Positions 1 to 8,823 of a DNA stretch of 13,614 nucleotides are shown piece after piece. Source of the stretch: Saprospiraceae bacterium (GTDB taxonomy: Bacteria > Bacteroidota > Bacteroidia > Chitinophagales > Saprospiraceae); assembly GCA_016714785.1 (NCBI GenBank), contig JADKCC010000063.1, forward strand, positions 1-13,614, written 5' to 3'. The notes under the pieces were generated by a model, which saw only the letters and a list, made by a program, of their open reading frames with translations, did not search any database and was not told the origin of the DNA. How positions within the stretch are numbered: the first letter of the stretch is position 1; each line of letters begins with the position of its first letter. A program made the translations under genes and the position numbers.

Positions 1-932
1 CTTGGTAGCATTAAGGAAATGTATTTTGGTATTTACTAACGAATTTTTTAGGGACCAAAGTCATGGAGATTTGTTACCAATGACTTTGTCTTTAGCAATC
101 CAAGTAGATCTTTCCCATTAAACTGAGCAATTTGTGTACAATGGCTTGAATGATAATGGAGTGGGACAAAACTTCCATGCAGTCAAAATAGGTGATGTCA
201 ACAGTTCTGCAACGGTCAATGTTCAAGATATTAATGTAACTAAGGTCAAACCAAAACCTAGCATTATTTGACAGATGTCTCCACAGCAAAACAAGGAGAA
301 TGGTTAATTTTGCCTGTGTGTAAAGGACAGTTTAATAAGGTATGTAGATTCGGTTTACCCTTGAGTTTGATGCGAAATCAAAGTTTCTTTTGAAGGATTT
401 GAAGCAGCAAGTAGCAAACGTAAGTAAAAATAATTTCGGATTGCATCTGTCACGATAAATTATCGTTACCATGAGTTGGAATGTACAGGAATAGGCAAGT
501 TTTGATGTATTGGGAAGTTTACTATTACCATCAAAGCCAAAGCTAAAAAAACTTACTATTAATAACAAACAAATACTTCGTGTATCATCCAAAGTGACTA
601 CATCTGAAAGTTATATATGACTATAGTGCATCTGGCGTAACCTTGGAAAGTAGAAGTACTGAATATGCACAGGGTTTGAGTTAAGACAAAATACACCAAA
701 TCCATTTAATGGGTTGACCACTATTTCATTCACATTGCCTGAAAAATCTCAAAGCAACGATCACGTGACTGATGTGTGACAGGAAGAGGTGGTAAAGTAA
801 TCTCTGGTGAGTATCAGGAAGGGACAACGCTAGTAAATATCAATGCAGGATTGAATGTATCGGGTGTGCTTTTCTATAGAATAGATAGCGGGACGATATA
901 CCGATACCAAAAAGATGATCATCATCGAATAG
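1..932 (+). pseudogene. C-terminal part of a T9SS-secreted cohesin/dockerin-like protein, frameshifted
   Basis: This is the 3' end of a large secreted protein; the 5' part lies outside the window. Read across several frames it gives a dockerin-like stretch (HAVKIGDVNSSATVN, about 170-225). A cohesin-like beta-sandwich follows (fragments such as SKNNFGLHLSR and VTMSWNVQE, about 420-500). The end is a type A T9SS sorting domain: ELRQNTPNPFNGLTTISFTL near 675-740, GEYQEGTTLVNINAGL, then GVLFYRIDSGT and a final KKMIIIE before TAG at 930-932. Such domains direct export through the outer membrane by the type IX system and surface attachment or release. At least five frame changes or stops interrupt the reading. 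A terminator-like hairpin follows 34 nt downstream. Domain identity is confident; whether the breaks are real or sequencing errors is open. Confidence 0.82.
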
Positions 933-965
933 TATGTAATTGTGTTTAGATTGAAATAGTTTGAA

Positions 966-1007
966 GCCGCTACGGAGTAATTTCTGTAAGTAGCAAGCTT
1001 TTTTATT
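966..1007 (+). terminator. Rho-independent terminator after the T9SS protein gene
   Basis: Arms GCCGCTAC (966-973) and GTAGCAAGC (990-998) pair with a small bulge and are followed directly by TTTTTTATT. It sits 34 nt after the stop at 930-932, in the right place to end that transcript. Confidence 0.65.
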
Positions 1008-1227
1008 AATAGTAATTAGTGCTGCTTTGTAATATTTGAATAAAATTAGTTTTTCTCCTCCAGTTAAACTTTAATCTTATGTCATTTTTGAAGAAGCTTT
1101 AACGACTGAGGCCCTTTTTAGTCTCAAATTTAATTTGACAAAGTTGGATTAGATATATTGAACGTATTTCCTTTAGTGATTACAAGTCTCGGATGGTAGG
1201 ACACTTAGGTTGGTCTACAGCCGAAAT
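1008..1227. other. Intergenic stretch with no supported gene
   Basis: AT-rich DNA between the first terminator and the 3' end of the minus-strand remnant at 1228-1785. All frames are broken often, and no family was recognised on either strand. Confidence 0.5.
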
Positions 1228-1785
1228 TTAAGTTTTTTGAATTGGACACTCTCCATACTGAGTAGCGGGCAAGGGATATTTTTTACCAACCAATAATCTT
1301 ACTATTATTAAGAAATTTTTGGTAGTGCGAAAAACCCCCCCGTCTGGCATAAAGGAAGAAGCAAACTTGTTTTTTTTTTACTTCCCGTGATAACTGTCTA
1401 AACCCAGTACAAATGGGCTTTTCCTGCTCGATTCAAATCTAGTCCATAGGCCCTTTGGGATCAAAAATAAGTGTCATCCCATATAGATATACTCTACTTG
1501 GCCAATGCTATTAGGGTGGTACCATTCACGTTTGATATCCTTCTTTTTTCTGCTAATGACAGGACCAATTTTTATGTGGCTTTCAGCTACAAAGGGAGCT
1601 GCAAAATCATTCCAAATATTGTGGTGTAAACGCCCACTTTTCAAATTCTGAATGCGCTCTTGGGAAATCAACGAAATTAGAAATGTGCATTTTTCGGCAA
1701 TATCTCTGTGGATATGATTGATGGTATAAAGCCTGTTTCCCAATATGTTTTCCATCGTATGTCTTTCGCCGACGAAGGGGCGCAC
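1228..1785 (-). pseudogene. Unrecognised protein remnant with two in-frame stops
   Basis: One minus-strand frame stays open for 103 codons from ATG at 1785 (an internal ATG at 1752 is an alternative start). After TGA at 1474-1476 the same frame continues with protein-like sequence (HLFLIPKGLWTRFESS, then SPFVLGLDSYHGK). A TAA at 1378-1380 lies in a run of about nine T/A bases, after which the frame is open again to TAA at 1228-1230. That so much of one frame is open suggests a gene of about 185 codons with one substitution and one homopolymer problem. Composition is soluble and aromatic/basic, with pieces such as LKSGRLHHNIWNDFAAPF and EWYHPNSIGQVEYIYMG. No signal peptide, membrane helix or known family was identified. 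The function is unknown, and it could still be a chance frame. Confidence 0.4.
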
Positions 1786-2272
1786 TGATTAAAACCGAGT
1801 AAAGCTGGATCTGATCCTAAGTGGACTACAGAACTGATGATGGCTAAGTTGGAGTTAGTCCTGTTTTACTCACTGTTCCTTATTAGGTTAGCTGGTTTGT
1901 AGCCAGTTATACTATTGACGAGTGTCAACCTCGTGATCATATCCAAAGCTGCTAAATCTGTTTTGCTATATTTTATCATGTCAAACACTTTACAAAATGA
2001 AAATGAATAAAAAAAGTACTTGTAAAATCACACTATAGATGCTATAAATAATATACTTAATTTTATTTTGGTTATAATTGCATTTAATGAGTTTTCTCTC
2101 CGCTGTAGCGTGAGAAATGACGAAGTTTGATGAGGAGATTGAGTTCGGCTTTACCTAACTCCCTTTTTCTCCCAACTTAACTTTCATTAGTTGCCATTGG
2201 TAGAAGTTTTGGTGACTGAAAAATCCATTGTTAAATCCCAATTTTTGGAAACATTGCGTTGAAAAAGTAGTA
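1786..2272. other. Intergenic stretch with one hairpin
   Basis: No gene is supported on either strand. The only structure seen is an interrupted inverted repeat at 2093-2117: tttctc and gagaaa outside, CGC and GCG inside, loop TGTA. It lies about 155 nt beyond the stop of the minus-strand TolB-like gene. It lacks a clear T-run on either side, so its role as a terminator is doubtful. Confidence 0.45.
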
Positions 2273-3370
2273 TTAATCTACCCAATCAGCTATGAACAAT
2301 TATATCACGTGCCTCCATTATGTCTATTGGAAGCAAATATGATTTTTTTGCCATCATAAGAAAAACATAGGAAAAGAATCGAAGGTCTTGTCAAAATGAT
2401 CTGTTTTAGACCTGTACCATCCAAATTGATCATGTAAAGATTGAATTGATATCTCTCTTGGTGCTGCCGTGATTGGACGAAAAATGACTTTATCCCTTTG
2501 GGATGAAAATAAGGTGCTTAATTGGCTTTTCCGAGATTGGTCAATTTACTTAGGTCACTACCATCTACATTGCACACATAAGCTCCATATTGGTAGGCAT
2601 TACTCGACCTTTGAGCTAGCAATTCTTTATACACTTTACATCTTCATCAGAGGTAGGACGAGATGCTCTAAATATAAGCTTTTTGCCATCAGGTGAGAAA
2701 AATGCGCAACCATCATAGCGGAGTTGAGAGGTGATTTGTTTTACGTCAGATCCATCTGCTTTCACGGTGTAGAGTTCTAAATCACCACTGCGTAGCGATA
2801 AACACGATCTTACTTCCATCTGGCGAAACGGTAGCTTCCGCATCACAGCCGGGAGCATCGGTCAAGTTTTGATGATATTGCCTTTGAGATCACCATGATA
2901 GATATCAAAAAGTCTCATAAATAGGCCAAATATATTTACCATCGGCTCTGCGCTCAGGTACATGTGGGCAACTAGCATTCGCTTCGTGTGTGGATGCAAA
3001 AACGATGCTCCGATTGGCTTTCACAAAGAAACTACAGGTAGTTCTGCCGCCCTGACTCTCAATAATGCAGGTGGTGCCAGTCTGCGTTCCCACTTTCAAA
3101 TCAAAATAATAGATTTGATCACATTCCTGCTCCCCACTGTTTGTTGGTGGCTTGAAAAACAACTTTTGTCATCAAAACTCCAATAAGCCTCTGCATTGTC
3201 GCCGCCAAAGGTGAGTTGTTTTACATTTTAAGATGGGCTTCTTGTGTGCATATCGGAGGGTGTCTTCGGCAGGTGTGAGTTGACGATTGGAGTACATTAC
3301 TTTTGGTAGTAGTGCACGACGCACCAATCATACTCCATAAGATAATTAAACAATAAACTCTAGATATCAC
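2273..3370 (-). pseudogene. TolB-like PD40/WD40 beta-propeller lipoprotein, frameshifted
   Basis: Minus-strand pieces in several frames assemble into a TolB-like propeller protein of about 365 codons, near the usual family length. The N-terminus from a GTG at 3370-3368 reads VISRVYCLIILWSMIGASC, a lipoprotein signal ending in a G-A-S-C lipobox. SNRQLTPAEDTLRYAHKKP and the first blade (FGGDN-AEAYWS, FFKPPTNSG) follow. Later blades include CDQIYYFDLKVGTQTG, GDLELYTVKADGSDVKQIT, FFSPDGKKLIFRASRP, YMINLDGTGLKQI, SYDGKKIIFASNRHNGG and a final IADWVD before the stop at 2273-2275. The repeated DG-x-KK-[LI]-I-F-x-[AS]-[SN]-R signature is typical of PD40 repeats in Bacteroidota. These proteins are usually periplasmic or outer-membrane lipoproteins of uncertain substrate. 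At least six frame changes are needed. Family assignment is strong; current function is doubtful. Confidence 0.85.
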
Positions 3371-3484
3371 ATCTTTTTATATTTTGACTAATGGGCACAA
3401 AGTAAGATTAATACAAGGGAGTAGCATCATATAGTTGGAAATTTTTTATTGGCCAAAGTCTCAACTTGGAGACAATAATATTGC

Positions 3485-3844
3485 TTACGGAGCAGATGCT
3501 TCATCCTTGACATTATTTAAAAAATCTTTGGTAGCTTTTTGAGTCTGAAAAAGGCAGCGTGGCCAAAGTGGTGTTTAGTGCAGTTTCACTACTATTGGGA
3601 CGCAATTTTTCTAAAGGATTTTGGCTAGGGTAGTGCACATTGCTTGGGCTTCAGGCCAATAAGTCATTGGGTTCACATACTAAGATGCGACAAAGAGCTT
3701 CTATATGATCTAGTCTAAAAGAGCGTGTATTGCTACTAAGCAAATTGAATGCGTATGATGCGTAAAACCGGCTTTGACCAAGTAACTATAAGGTCTCTCA
3801 ATACCTCGAGCAGCAAAAATAGGTGCAAGATTTAAGTATAACAT
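3485..3844 (-). pseudogene. XRE/Cro-type helix-turn-helix regulator, frameshifted
   Basis: From ATG at 3844 the minus strand reads MLYLNLAPIFAARGIERPYS then LVKAGFTHHT. After a 1-nt frame change it reads NLLSSNTRSFRLDHIEALCR then ILVCEPNDLLA. This is the single helix-turn-helix domain of a small XRE-type regulator common in Bacteroidota; the recognition helix lies around the HHT...NLL segment. A TGA stands at 3690-3692 where the family usually has Trp, and the frame continues as SPSNVHYPSQNPLEKL. The C-terminus ends KATKDFLNNVKDEASAP with stop at 3485-3487. Total length is about 119 codons, normal for the family. An upstream ATG at 3913 is possible but would add residues not usual for this family. 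The DNA target is unknown. The two lesions could be sequencing errors. Confidence 0.8.
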
Positions 3845-3984
3845 AAAGATGGCGTTTAGTTTTTGAATATTAAGTCCCATAATCAATGGATAAATCCCAC
3901 TTTGATCTTCCATATTTAAAATAAAATCATAACAATAACGTCAAAAATGCAATCTGATGTAGATATTGGAAATAATCTTGTTAA

Positions 3985-4215
3985 TATTGTAAACAATGAT
4001 TCAAAAAGTTAAAAAATTATATTGTAAAAACTTAAAACGCTGATTTAAATAATTAAAATGATATTGTAAAACCTAAAACGCTAATTAAAGAATCTAAAAT
4101 GATATTGTAAAAATGTAAAATGCTTCTATAAATACTTAAAATAATTGTATTAATAATGGAAACGCTTATACAATATATAAAACAATCATTCAAAAGTGTA
4201 AATTATTATTCAAAA
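3985..4215. repeat. Degenerate AT-rich tandem repeat, period about 41 nt
   Basis: Five to six imperfect units of about 36-42 nt follow one another. The core ATTGTAAAA or a variant starts near 3985, 4021, 4063, 4104 and 4144. In most units it is followed by a motif like ctTAAAACGCT or TAAAATGCTT. The units differ by substitutions and small indels, and there are no unique spacers. The array lies upstream of the XRE-type regulator gene. One unit (4117-4156) recurs nearly exactly at 7369-7408. Confidence 0.7.
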
Positions 4216-4806
4216 ACTGGGATGTAATTTGTAAAAGTGGGATGTACTTGAAGATGGATGAAGATGGTGTAATCAAGACGAATTCTGCATAATGTAAAAC
4301 TTTATTGATAAATATTTAGTCCAATGATTTGCAATTATTTCATAAATGTAATTCTATGATTGGACGCAATGCTATATAAATCAATATATTAGATTCTATT
4401 GGTAGCCAAAAACAAGGGGTTTGTCATACATTTATTGAATGAAAACTGTTATTATGGCTTTGAAAAAATACCTGTATTTTTGTTTCATTAAAAAACGGTT
4501 AAAAAATCATAAGCGACTGCGAAGACTTATCCATACATTGATACTTTTTTCTAAAAACCTGAGAGGTGCTAGGATTTTTGTTTGTCTTTAAATAGTTATC
4601 ACAGATTATGAAAAACAAATAAACAGCTTTGCAACAGATACCATGGAATTCTAGTTGTAGAAATATGTATATTTGGCTTTGTAAAAAGATAAAGATATGT
4701 GATAGCGGGAGTGATTGGCAGTATTTTGCCAAGGCATCTTGGAGTGCCAACAGCCTCAATTAGCCGGAAATGTTGGGCGAGAATGGCATTTAAAAATATA
4801 TTTATA
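4216..4806. other. Intergenic stretch with no supported gene
   Basis: About 590 nt between the tandem repeat and the Cys-rich lipoprotein start. Short open frames exist, for example 45 codons from ATG at 4454, but none resembles a family or has supporting context. A moderately GC-richer patch at 4690-4790 might be an old gene fragment; I could not identify it. Confidence 0.5.
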
Positions 4807-5532
4807 ATGAAAAATTTAATTAAAAATCATTTTATTTTCAAGTGTAATTGCGTTGTCTGTATTCAGCTGTCAGAAAAAGCGAGAATAAGCAGTTAGCTAC
4901 ACAATTAAGGATCAATTAGAGCGAAGGAGCGATCCTTGTTTTACCGAGCCTCCGCAGGATTGTGATTATTGGAGTTTTTACGAATACAATTACTGCTGGG
5001 TTTAGTGATTGCGATTTTGTAGTATCTGTTCCTTATTATTACTGCGATATAGAGGTCAGGTGTGACAAATTACATTTTCTCAGATTTCAATATTGTAGAA
5101 TATCAATGCTTATATGGGGGATATGAAGATTCACTTGCTTATCATTCGGCTAATGGTACTTTGGCAAGAATTTGAGACAAGGTTTAATCAGCTAATGTGG
5201 AAGCAATTACAATGCTTTTTTCAATTATAAATAATGTTACTTATTCTGCAACTATAACTTACAACACCAGTAGTTGTGCAAGAACATGTTATTCTGTAGT
5301 GGATGTAAAGGAAGGTGAGTATTCAGCAATCATTAAAACCAAAATTGGATGTGGTACAGGTTGCTGTAAAATAATACGAAACTATAGAAAGATTGATGGT
5401 GTATGGAAGCTTCAATCGATAGAAGATGCTTCTGATCCGGCTAGTTGTTTTGATGATGAAGAAAATTCATGCCCATTTGGCACTATTTATAGTACTAAGT
5501 GTAGGCAACAGTGTGATGATTTATTATTTTAA
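4807..5532 (+). pseudogene. Cys-rich lipoprotein of unknown function, frameshifted
   Basis: The start is ATG at 4807. After a 1-nt correction the N-terminus reads MKNLIK-ILFSSVIALSVFSC-QKKRE, a lipoprotein signal with a V-F-S-C lipobox. Further pieces are SDPCFTEPPQDCDYWSF, CDFVVSVPYYYCDIEVRC and FSDFNIVEYQCLYGGYEDSL. A clean 111-codon frame (5197-5532) contains the paired-Cys motifs SSCARTCYSV and CGTGCC, and the ending CPFGTIYSTKCRQQCDDLLF. Just before it, TGA and TAA appear in the same frame. About a dozen or more Cys in 240 residues suggests a disulfide-rich, exported, cell-envelope protein. I do not recognise a named family. A strong hairpin follows the stop by 11 nt, and a T9SS-secreted protein gene starts 68 nt after the stop on the same strand. 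Confidence 0.65.
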
Positions 5533-5542
5533 TATTAACCTT

Positions 5543-5585
5543 GGTATAGTAATAATCCAAATAATGGGTTATTACTATACCTTAT
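5543..5585 (+). terminator. Long-stem hairpin terminator
   Basis: GGTATAGTAATAATCC (5543-5558) pairs with GGGTTATTACTATACC (5566-5581), 14 to 15 of 16 positions, with a 7-nt loop and TTATT after it. It starts 11 nt past the stop of the Cys-rich lipoprotein gene and ends just before the next gene. Confidence 0.75.
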
Positions 5586-5599
5586 TAAAAGACATTGAA

Positions 5600-7244
5600 A
5601 TGAAAAAAATATTTTAATTTTAATTATATTTGTTTTAGTTATTTCTACTCATTTGTATGCTCAGGATTTCACGAAAGTGGAATATTTTGGAGTGCATCAA
5701 CCAATATGGTCATATATATCTTATGATAGCAATTTTGTCAACCATCCATTTGACCCATATTCTCACACTATTCTGGAAAAATTACAGTAGATATTAAAGC
5801 GGTTAATAATCAAATTATTATTTTAGAACAAACTGTGACACCTGCTAATTTCCTTGGTTTAGACGGGTGTATGGTTCACAGTATTAATAAAAACTCTGGT
5901 TTGCCAAATTGGGTGTATTCTGACAATTATTATTCTGGAAAGCGACATAGAGAATATTTCTTAGGAAGCTTGCTTAATATTAATCAGGAATCAGGGAAGT
6001 GTCCTTTTCATCCAATAAGAGATAATTCTCACATTTTGGAAGATAGACCTGGTCTTGATTTTTACGGGTCGTCCCTCAAAAAGAATTATTTCGCTTAAAA
6101 ATGGAAATGAAATCAACAATCTGTTTAATGATGATTTAGCAGATACACTTTTCTTACCCAATTCAGAATTTAAATGGAAGAAACTCGAAGAGTACATTTT
6201 TTGCACAAACAGAAAGAATATATAGAGACACATCAATACAACTAATTGTACGCTTTTACGAATATGAGCAAGGTTGAGAAAACTTTTACACTAAAATAGA
6301 TTCATTTATATTTGATACGGGCATCAATGAAGATTTTCCGCCTCTTGCTTCGACCCATGGATTGATCATCTTGACGGAGAAAAATTAAAATATCTGTTTT
6401 ATATTAATAATCCATACCAAGATACCATCTCATTGAAAAGTGTACCTAAAAGAATTGGCATTTGAGGACGGTAGAGTTAGAGAAATAGCAAGTATAGATA
6501 TGAGTGATTTGATTACTTTTCCTAATTATTTAGATAATTTGCCGCTTTATTACAAGTAGCTTTCAAGGGCATACATTTATAACACAAATAAGAAGATTTC
6601 CTAATTGGGATGAGTACTTTATGTTCGCTTGGTATGACCAAGATTATAATCAAATGTCACATATACTGAACTTAAAATATAATGACAAAACATATTACAA
6701 TATATACCCAATCAGCGTAAATCAAAATGAATTAAAGTTTTTTTCACAAAACTACAATGGGAATTTAATAGAATTGACTTTATTTAGTCATGCTAAAAAC
6801 AGTAATACATTAGATTCAATAACTAGTATAGTAATAGATACTAAAGGAAAAATTTCAGGAATTTTGATTTTAAAATTTTAGGTGTCGATGAAATAATACT
6901 TCAAACTGGTTTCATTTGACAATAGTGCAACTGGAAGAACAAGCAACTATATGCAATACTCATTATTTGAAATGCCAGGCTATGAATTACAAAACAATGA
7001 AGATAGGTTTTTCAATAAAGGTAATAAAATCACTCCTAACCCAACGCATAATCTCATAAAAATCGAATGTGAGGGCATACAAAATAGCAGTATAATTCAA
7101 CTGTACGATCAAAGAGGGCAATTAGTCAAGAAATGAAATTTCCAAGATGAAATTGATGTGTCGGATTTGAGAAGTGGAATGTACTATCTAAGGATAATGG
7201 ACAATAAAAATGTATATGAAATTCAGCGGTTTGTGAAGATATGA
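5600..7244 (+). pseudogene. T9SS-secreted protein with type A C-terminal sorting domain, frameshifted
   Basis: ATG at 5600 opens a Sec signal peptide that reads MKKIF then LILIIFVLVISTHLYAQ after a 1-nt change in an A/T run. The body has fragments DFTKVEYFGVHQPIWSYIS, YDSNFVNHPFDPYSHT, an 87-codon open piece at 5835-6098 (TPANFLGLDGCMVHSINKN), ERIYRDTSIQLIVRFYEYE, an 86-codon piece at 6621-6881 and DFKILGVDEIILQTG. The C-terminus is a T9SS type A domain: ITPNPTHNLIKIECEG, IQLYDQRGQLVKK, then after an in-frame TGA (7134-7136) NFQDEIDVSDLRSGMYYLRI and QRFVKI with stop at 7242-7244. Total is about 548 codons. The protein would be exported by Sec and then type IX secretion. The central region matches no domain I recognise. 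At least seven breaks are needed. Confidence 0.78.
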
Positions 7245-7272
7245 TGTGATAATTTGAACCTGCGACAACAAA

Positions 7273-7322
7273 GCGATTTTACGACAGCAGTTCCTATCGG
7301 GAGAGCGGCCGTCGTAAATCGC
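7273..7322. other. GC-richer stem-loop, possible structured RNA or REP-like palindrome
   Basis: GCGATTTTACGAC (7273-7285) pairs with GTCGTAAATCGC (7311-7322), 12 pairs with one bulged base. The 25-nt apex is far more GC-rich than its surroundings. It lies 28 nt after the T9SS gene stop. No T-run follows on either strand, so it is not a standard terminator. Confidence 0.55.
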
Positions 7323-7324
7323 AT

Positions 7325-7410
7325 CCGTTAAAACATTATAGTAAATACTTAAAGAGATTAAAAAAAATAAAATGCTTCTATAAACACTTAAAATAATTGT
7401 ATTATTAAAA
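7325..7410. repeat. Second site of the ~40-nt AT-rich repeat
   Basis: Two units about 39 nt apart (TAAATACTTA at 7342, TAAACACTTA at 7381). The segment 7369-7408 matches 4117-4156 at all but two or three of 40 positions. It lies about 80 nt beyond the truncated 3' end of the BBP2 porin gene. Confidence 0.65.
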
Positions 7411-7490
7411 GGCTCTGTGGAATAGTGGGTAAAATATATAAATAGTTGTAACTTAGTGTTATGAATAGTGAGGAAATATTTAGAATGGCC

Positions 7491-8433
7491 TTACGAAGCT
7501 GACACTGTTTTAAATCCAATCGGACTTGATGTGGATATGATGATAGACGATGGATCGTGATAATATTCGCCACGCAATGCAGTATTCCATTGGTCACTGA
7601 TCTTGTACTGTAAGATACCGATAGGGCTCCACCAAGCTACAAAGTGGGCACTTTTAACTTGTTCTTGCTGGAAGCCAAAATCAAATCCTGCGATGATCCC
7701 TACTTTGTCCGAAAACCAAGACTGTAGATAAAGATTATTAAAATATCGCATCCTTCGTTGTGCATCGGCATCATCTGTACCTACAAATGTACTCAATTGA
7801 ACAACGTTTTATCCGTTGGTTTATACACTACTTGGGTACCGAATGACGGTAAATTATTGCCTTCCTACTCGCTGAATACGTTGCCAGCCACACACCAATG
7901 CCAAAATGGTCCACTGTTGATTGACTTCATAAGCTCACTTTTGCGCCTGATAAAAAATAAGGTGAATTTTCAGTTTCTCAATAACGATCTAGTCAATGTC
8001 CAATTATCAGCCGATATAGCAGACTCAAATCCTATATGAGAAGGAAAGATGCCTGCATCCAACCATATTTTTTTATTTTACTTAAGGCGATACCAACATT
8101 AGCTTCAATATATTTTTAATTACACCTTGCTCTGCGGCATAGTTATCAATGACATAAGTGCCCGATTGTAACAAATGGATTTGCCCTATAATGATCATTT
8201 GTCACAGCCGCTTTGATAAAAGCTAGATTAACATTAAACTCATTGTGCCTGTTGTGATTATATAAAAAAGGCTGTCTAATGTTGCCCTGAAGTTTACTAA
8301 AATCATAAGCATAAAATATATCCACAAATCCTGAAATATCTACTTGCCATTTTTATTAAGCGAATCTTGACCAAAGATTAAAACCAACGAATAGTAACAA
8401 CACACTAAAACTTACATTTTCATTAATGATCAT
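7491..8433 (-). pseudogene. BBP2-type (OmpL-like) outer-membrane beta-barrel porin, frameshifted and 3'-truncated
   Basis: ATG at 8433 starts a signal-peptide-like stretch (VSFSVLLLFVGFN). Mature fragments follow: GQDSLNKNGK, VDISGFVDIFYAYDFSKLQG, HNRHNEFNVNLAFIKAAVTN, YEVNQQWTILAL, and then a clean 101-codon piece. That piece contains RRMRYFNNLYLQSWFSDKVG, FDFGFQQEQVKS, WWSPIGILQYKISDQWNTAL and RGEYYHDPSSIIIS. The aromatic-girdled strands and the W-S-P-I-G-x-L-x-Y pattern fit the BBP2 putative porin family. The frame stops at 7491-7493 right after GFKTVSAS, where the family normally continues for several more strands, so the barrel is incomplete. At least six frameshifts lie in the 5' two thirds. 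The ATG overlaps the end of the antiporter fragment by 11 nt, suggesting an operon. A complete protein would sit in the outer membrane as a solute channel. Confidence 0.8.
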
Positions 8434-8790
8434 TATTTTTATTACCGAAAATATTTGACAATTCTGATACCTTTTCTTTTTTGGACAAAACTACAACAAT
8501 ATCTTTTACAAAGATTCTGGTTTCGCCTTCAGGAATGATAATTTGATTGTTTCTTTTTAACAAAATAATCCGTGAGTCCTTAGGAAGCGTTCGATCTTTA
8601 TTGAGTTCTTTGATGAGTTTATTGGCAATGGTAGAGCCCTGATTTTAGTATTGTGTAAAATGAATTTCATCAAAAATACTTAATTAAGACAATACTTATC
8701 CTCAATAACGTATTTCAAGATCCACAGATTTAGTTAAGTATTTTTGCGAAAGCTCCAATCATCGGCGTGGATAATTTTGCGAAAAAAACC
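8423..8790 (-). pseudogene. TrkA-C domain tail of a potassium/proton antiporter
   Basis: A clean minus-strand frame from about 8640 to the stop at 8423-8425 reads GSTIANKLIKELN, then LPKDSRIILLKRNNQIIIPE, GETRIFVKDIVVVLSKKEKV and SELSNIFGN. This is the RCK/TrkA-C fold found at the C-terminus of CPA1-type K+/H+ antiporters: the PKDxxIILLKRNNQxIIPxG pattern and the following V-K-D-I-V-V-V-L strand are typical. Broken upstream pieces (KSVDLEIRY, SIFDEIHF) fit the linker. The whole membrane domain, expected further upstream on the minus strand, is absent: an unrelated plus-strand gene starts at 8824. It is therefore a truncated remnant that could not transport ions. Its end overlaps the porin start. 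Confidence 0.72.
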
Positions 8791-8823
8791 TATTTTGTGT
8801 ATTAATATGTTAATCGATTCAAT

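Noticed and set aside
2469..3186. Plus-strand open frames across the TolB-like region (2469-2696 and 2962-3186)
   Set aside because: They are antisense to sequence that clearly encodes PD40 blades on the minus strand.
3985..4215. CRISPR array
   Set aside because: Units are degenerate along their whole length, without constant repeats and unique spacers, and there is no cas gene nearby.
4454..4591. 45-codon basic open frame from ATG at 4454
   Set aside because: Short, low-complexity Lys/Leu-rich translation with no family match, no start signal and no conserved context.
6621..6881. 86-codon frame as a separate gene
   Set aside because: It fits as an internal piece of the frameshifted T9SS-secreted protein between its signal peptide and its C-terminal sorting domain.
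1378..7136. TGA read as tryptophan (stops at 1474-1476, in the XRE-type regulator gene near 3690, and 7134-7136 lie where Trp or another residue is plausible and the frame continues)
   Set aside because: TGG is used freely for Trp in the same genes, TGA serves as a genuine terminal stop (7242-7244, 9883-9885), and other stops and frameshifts are common here. Substitution or sequencing error is simpler.
7758..8039. Plus-strand 93-codon frame
   Set aside because: It is the antisense shadow of the BBP2 porin coding strand.
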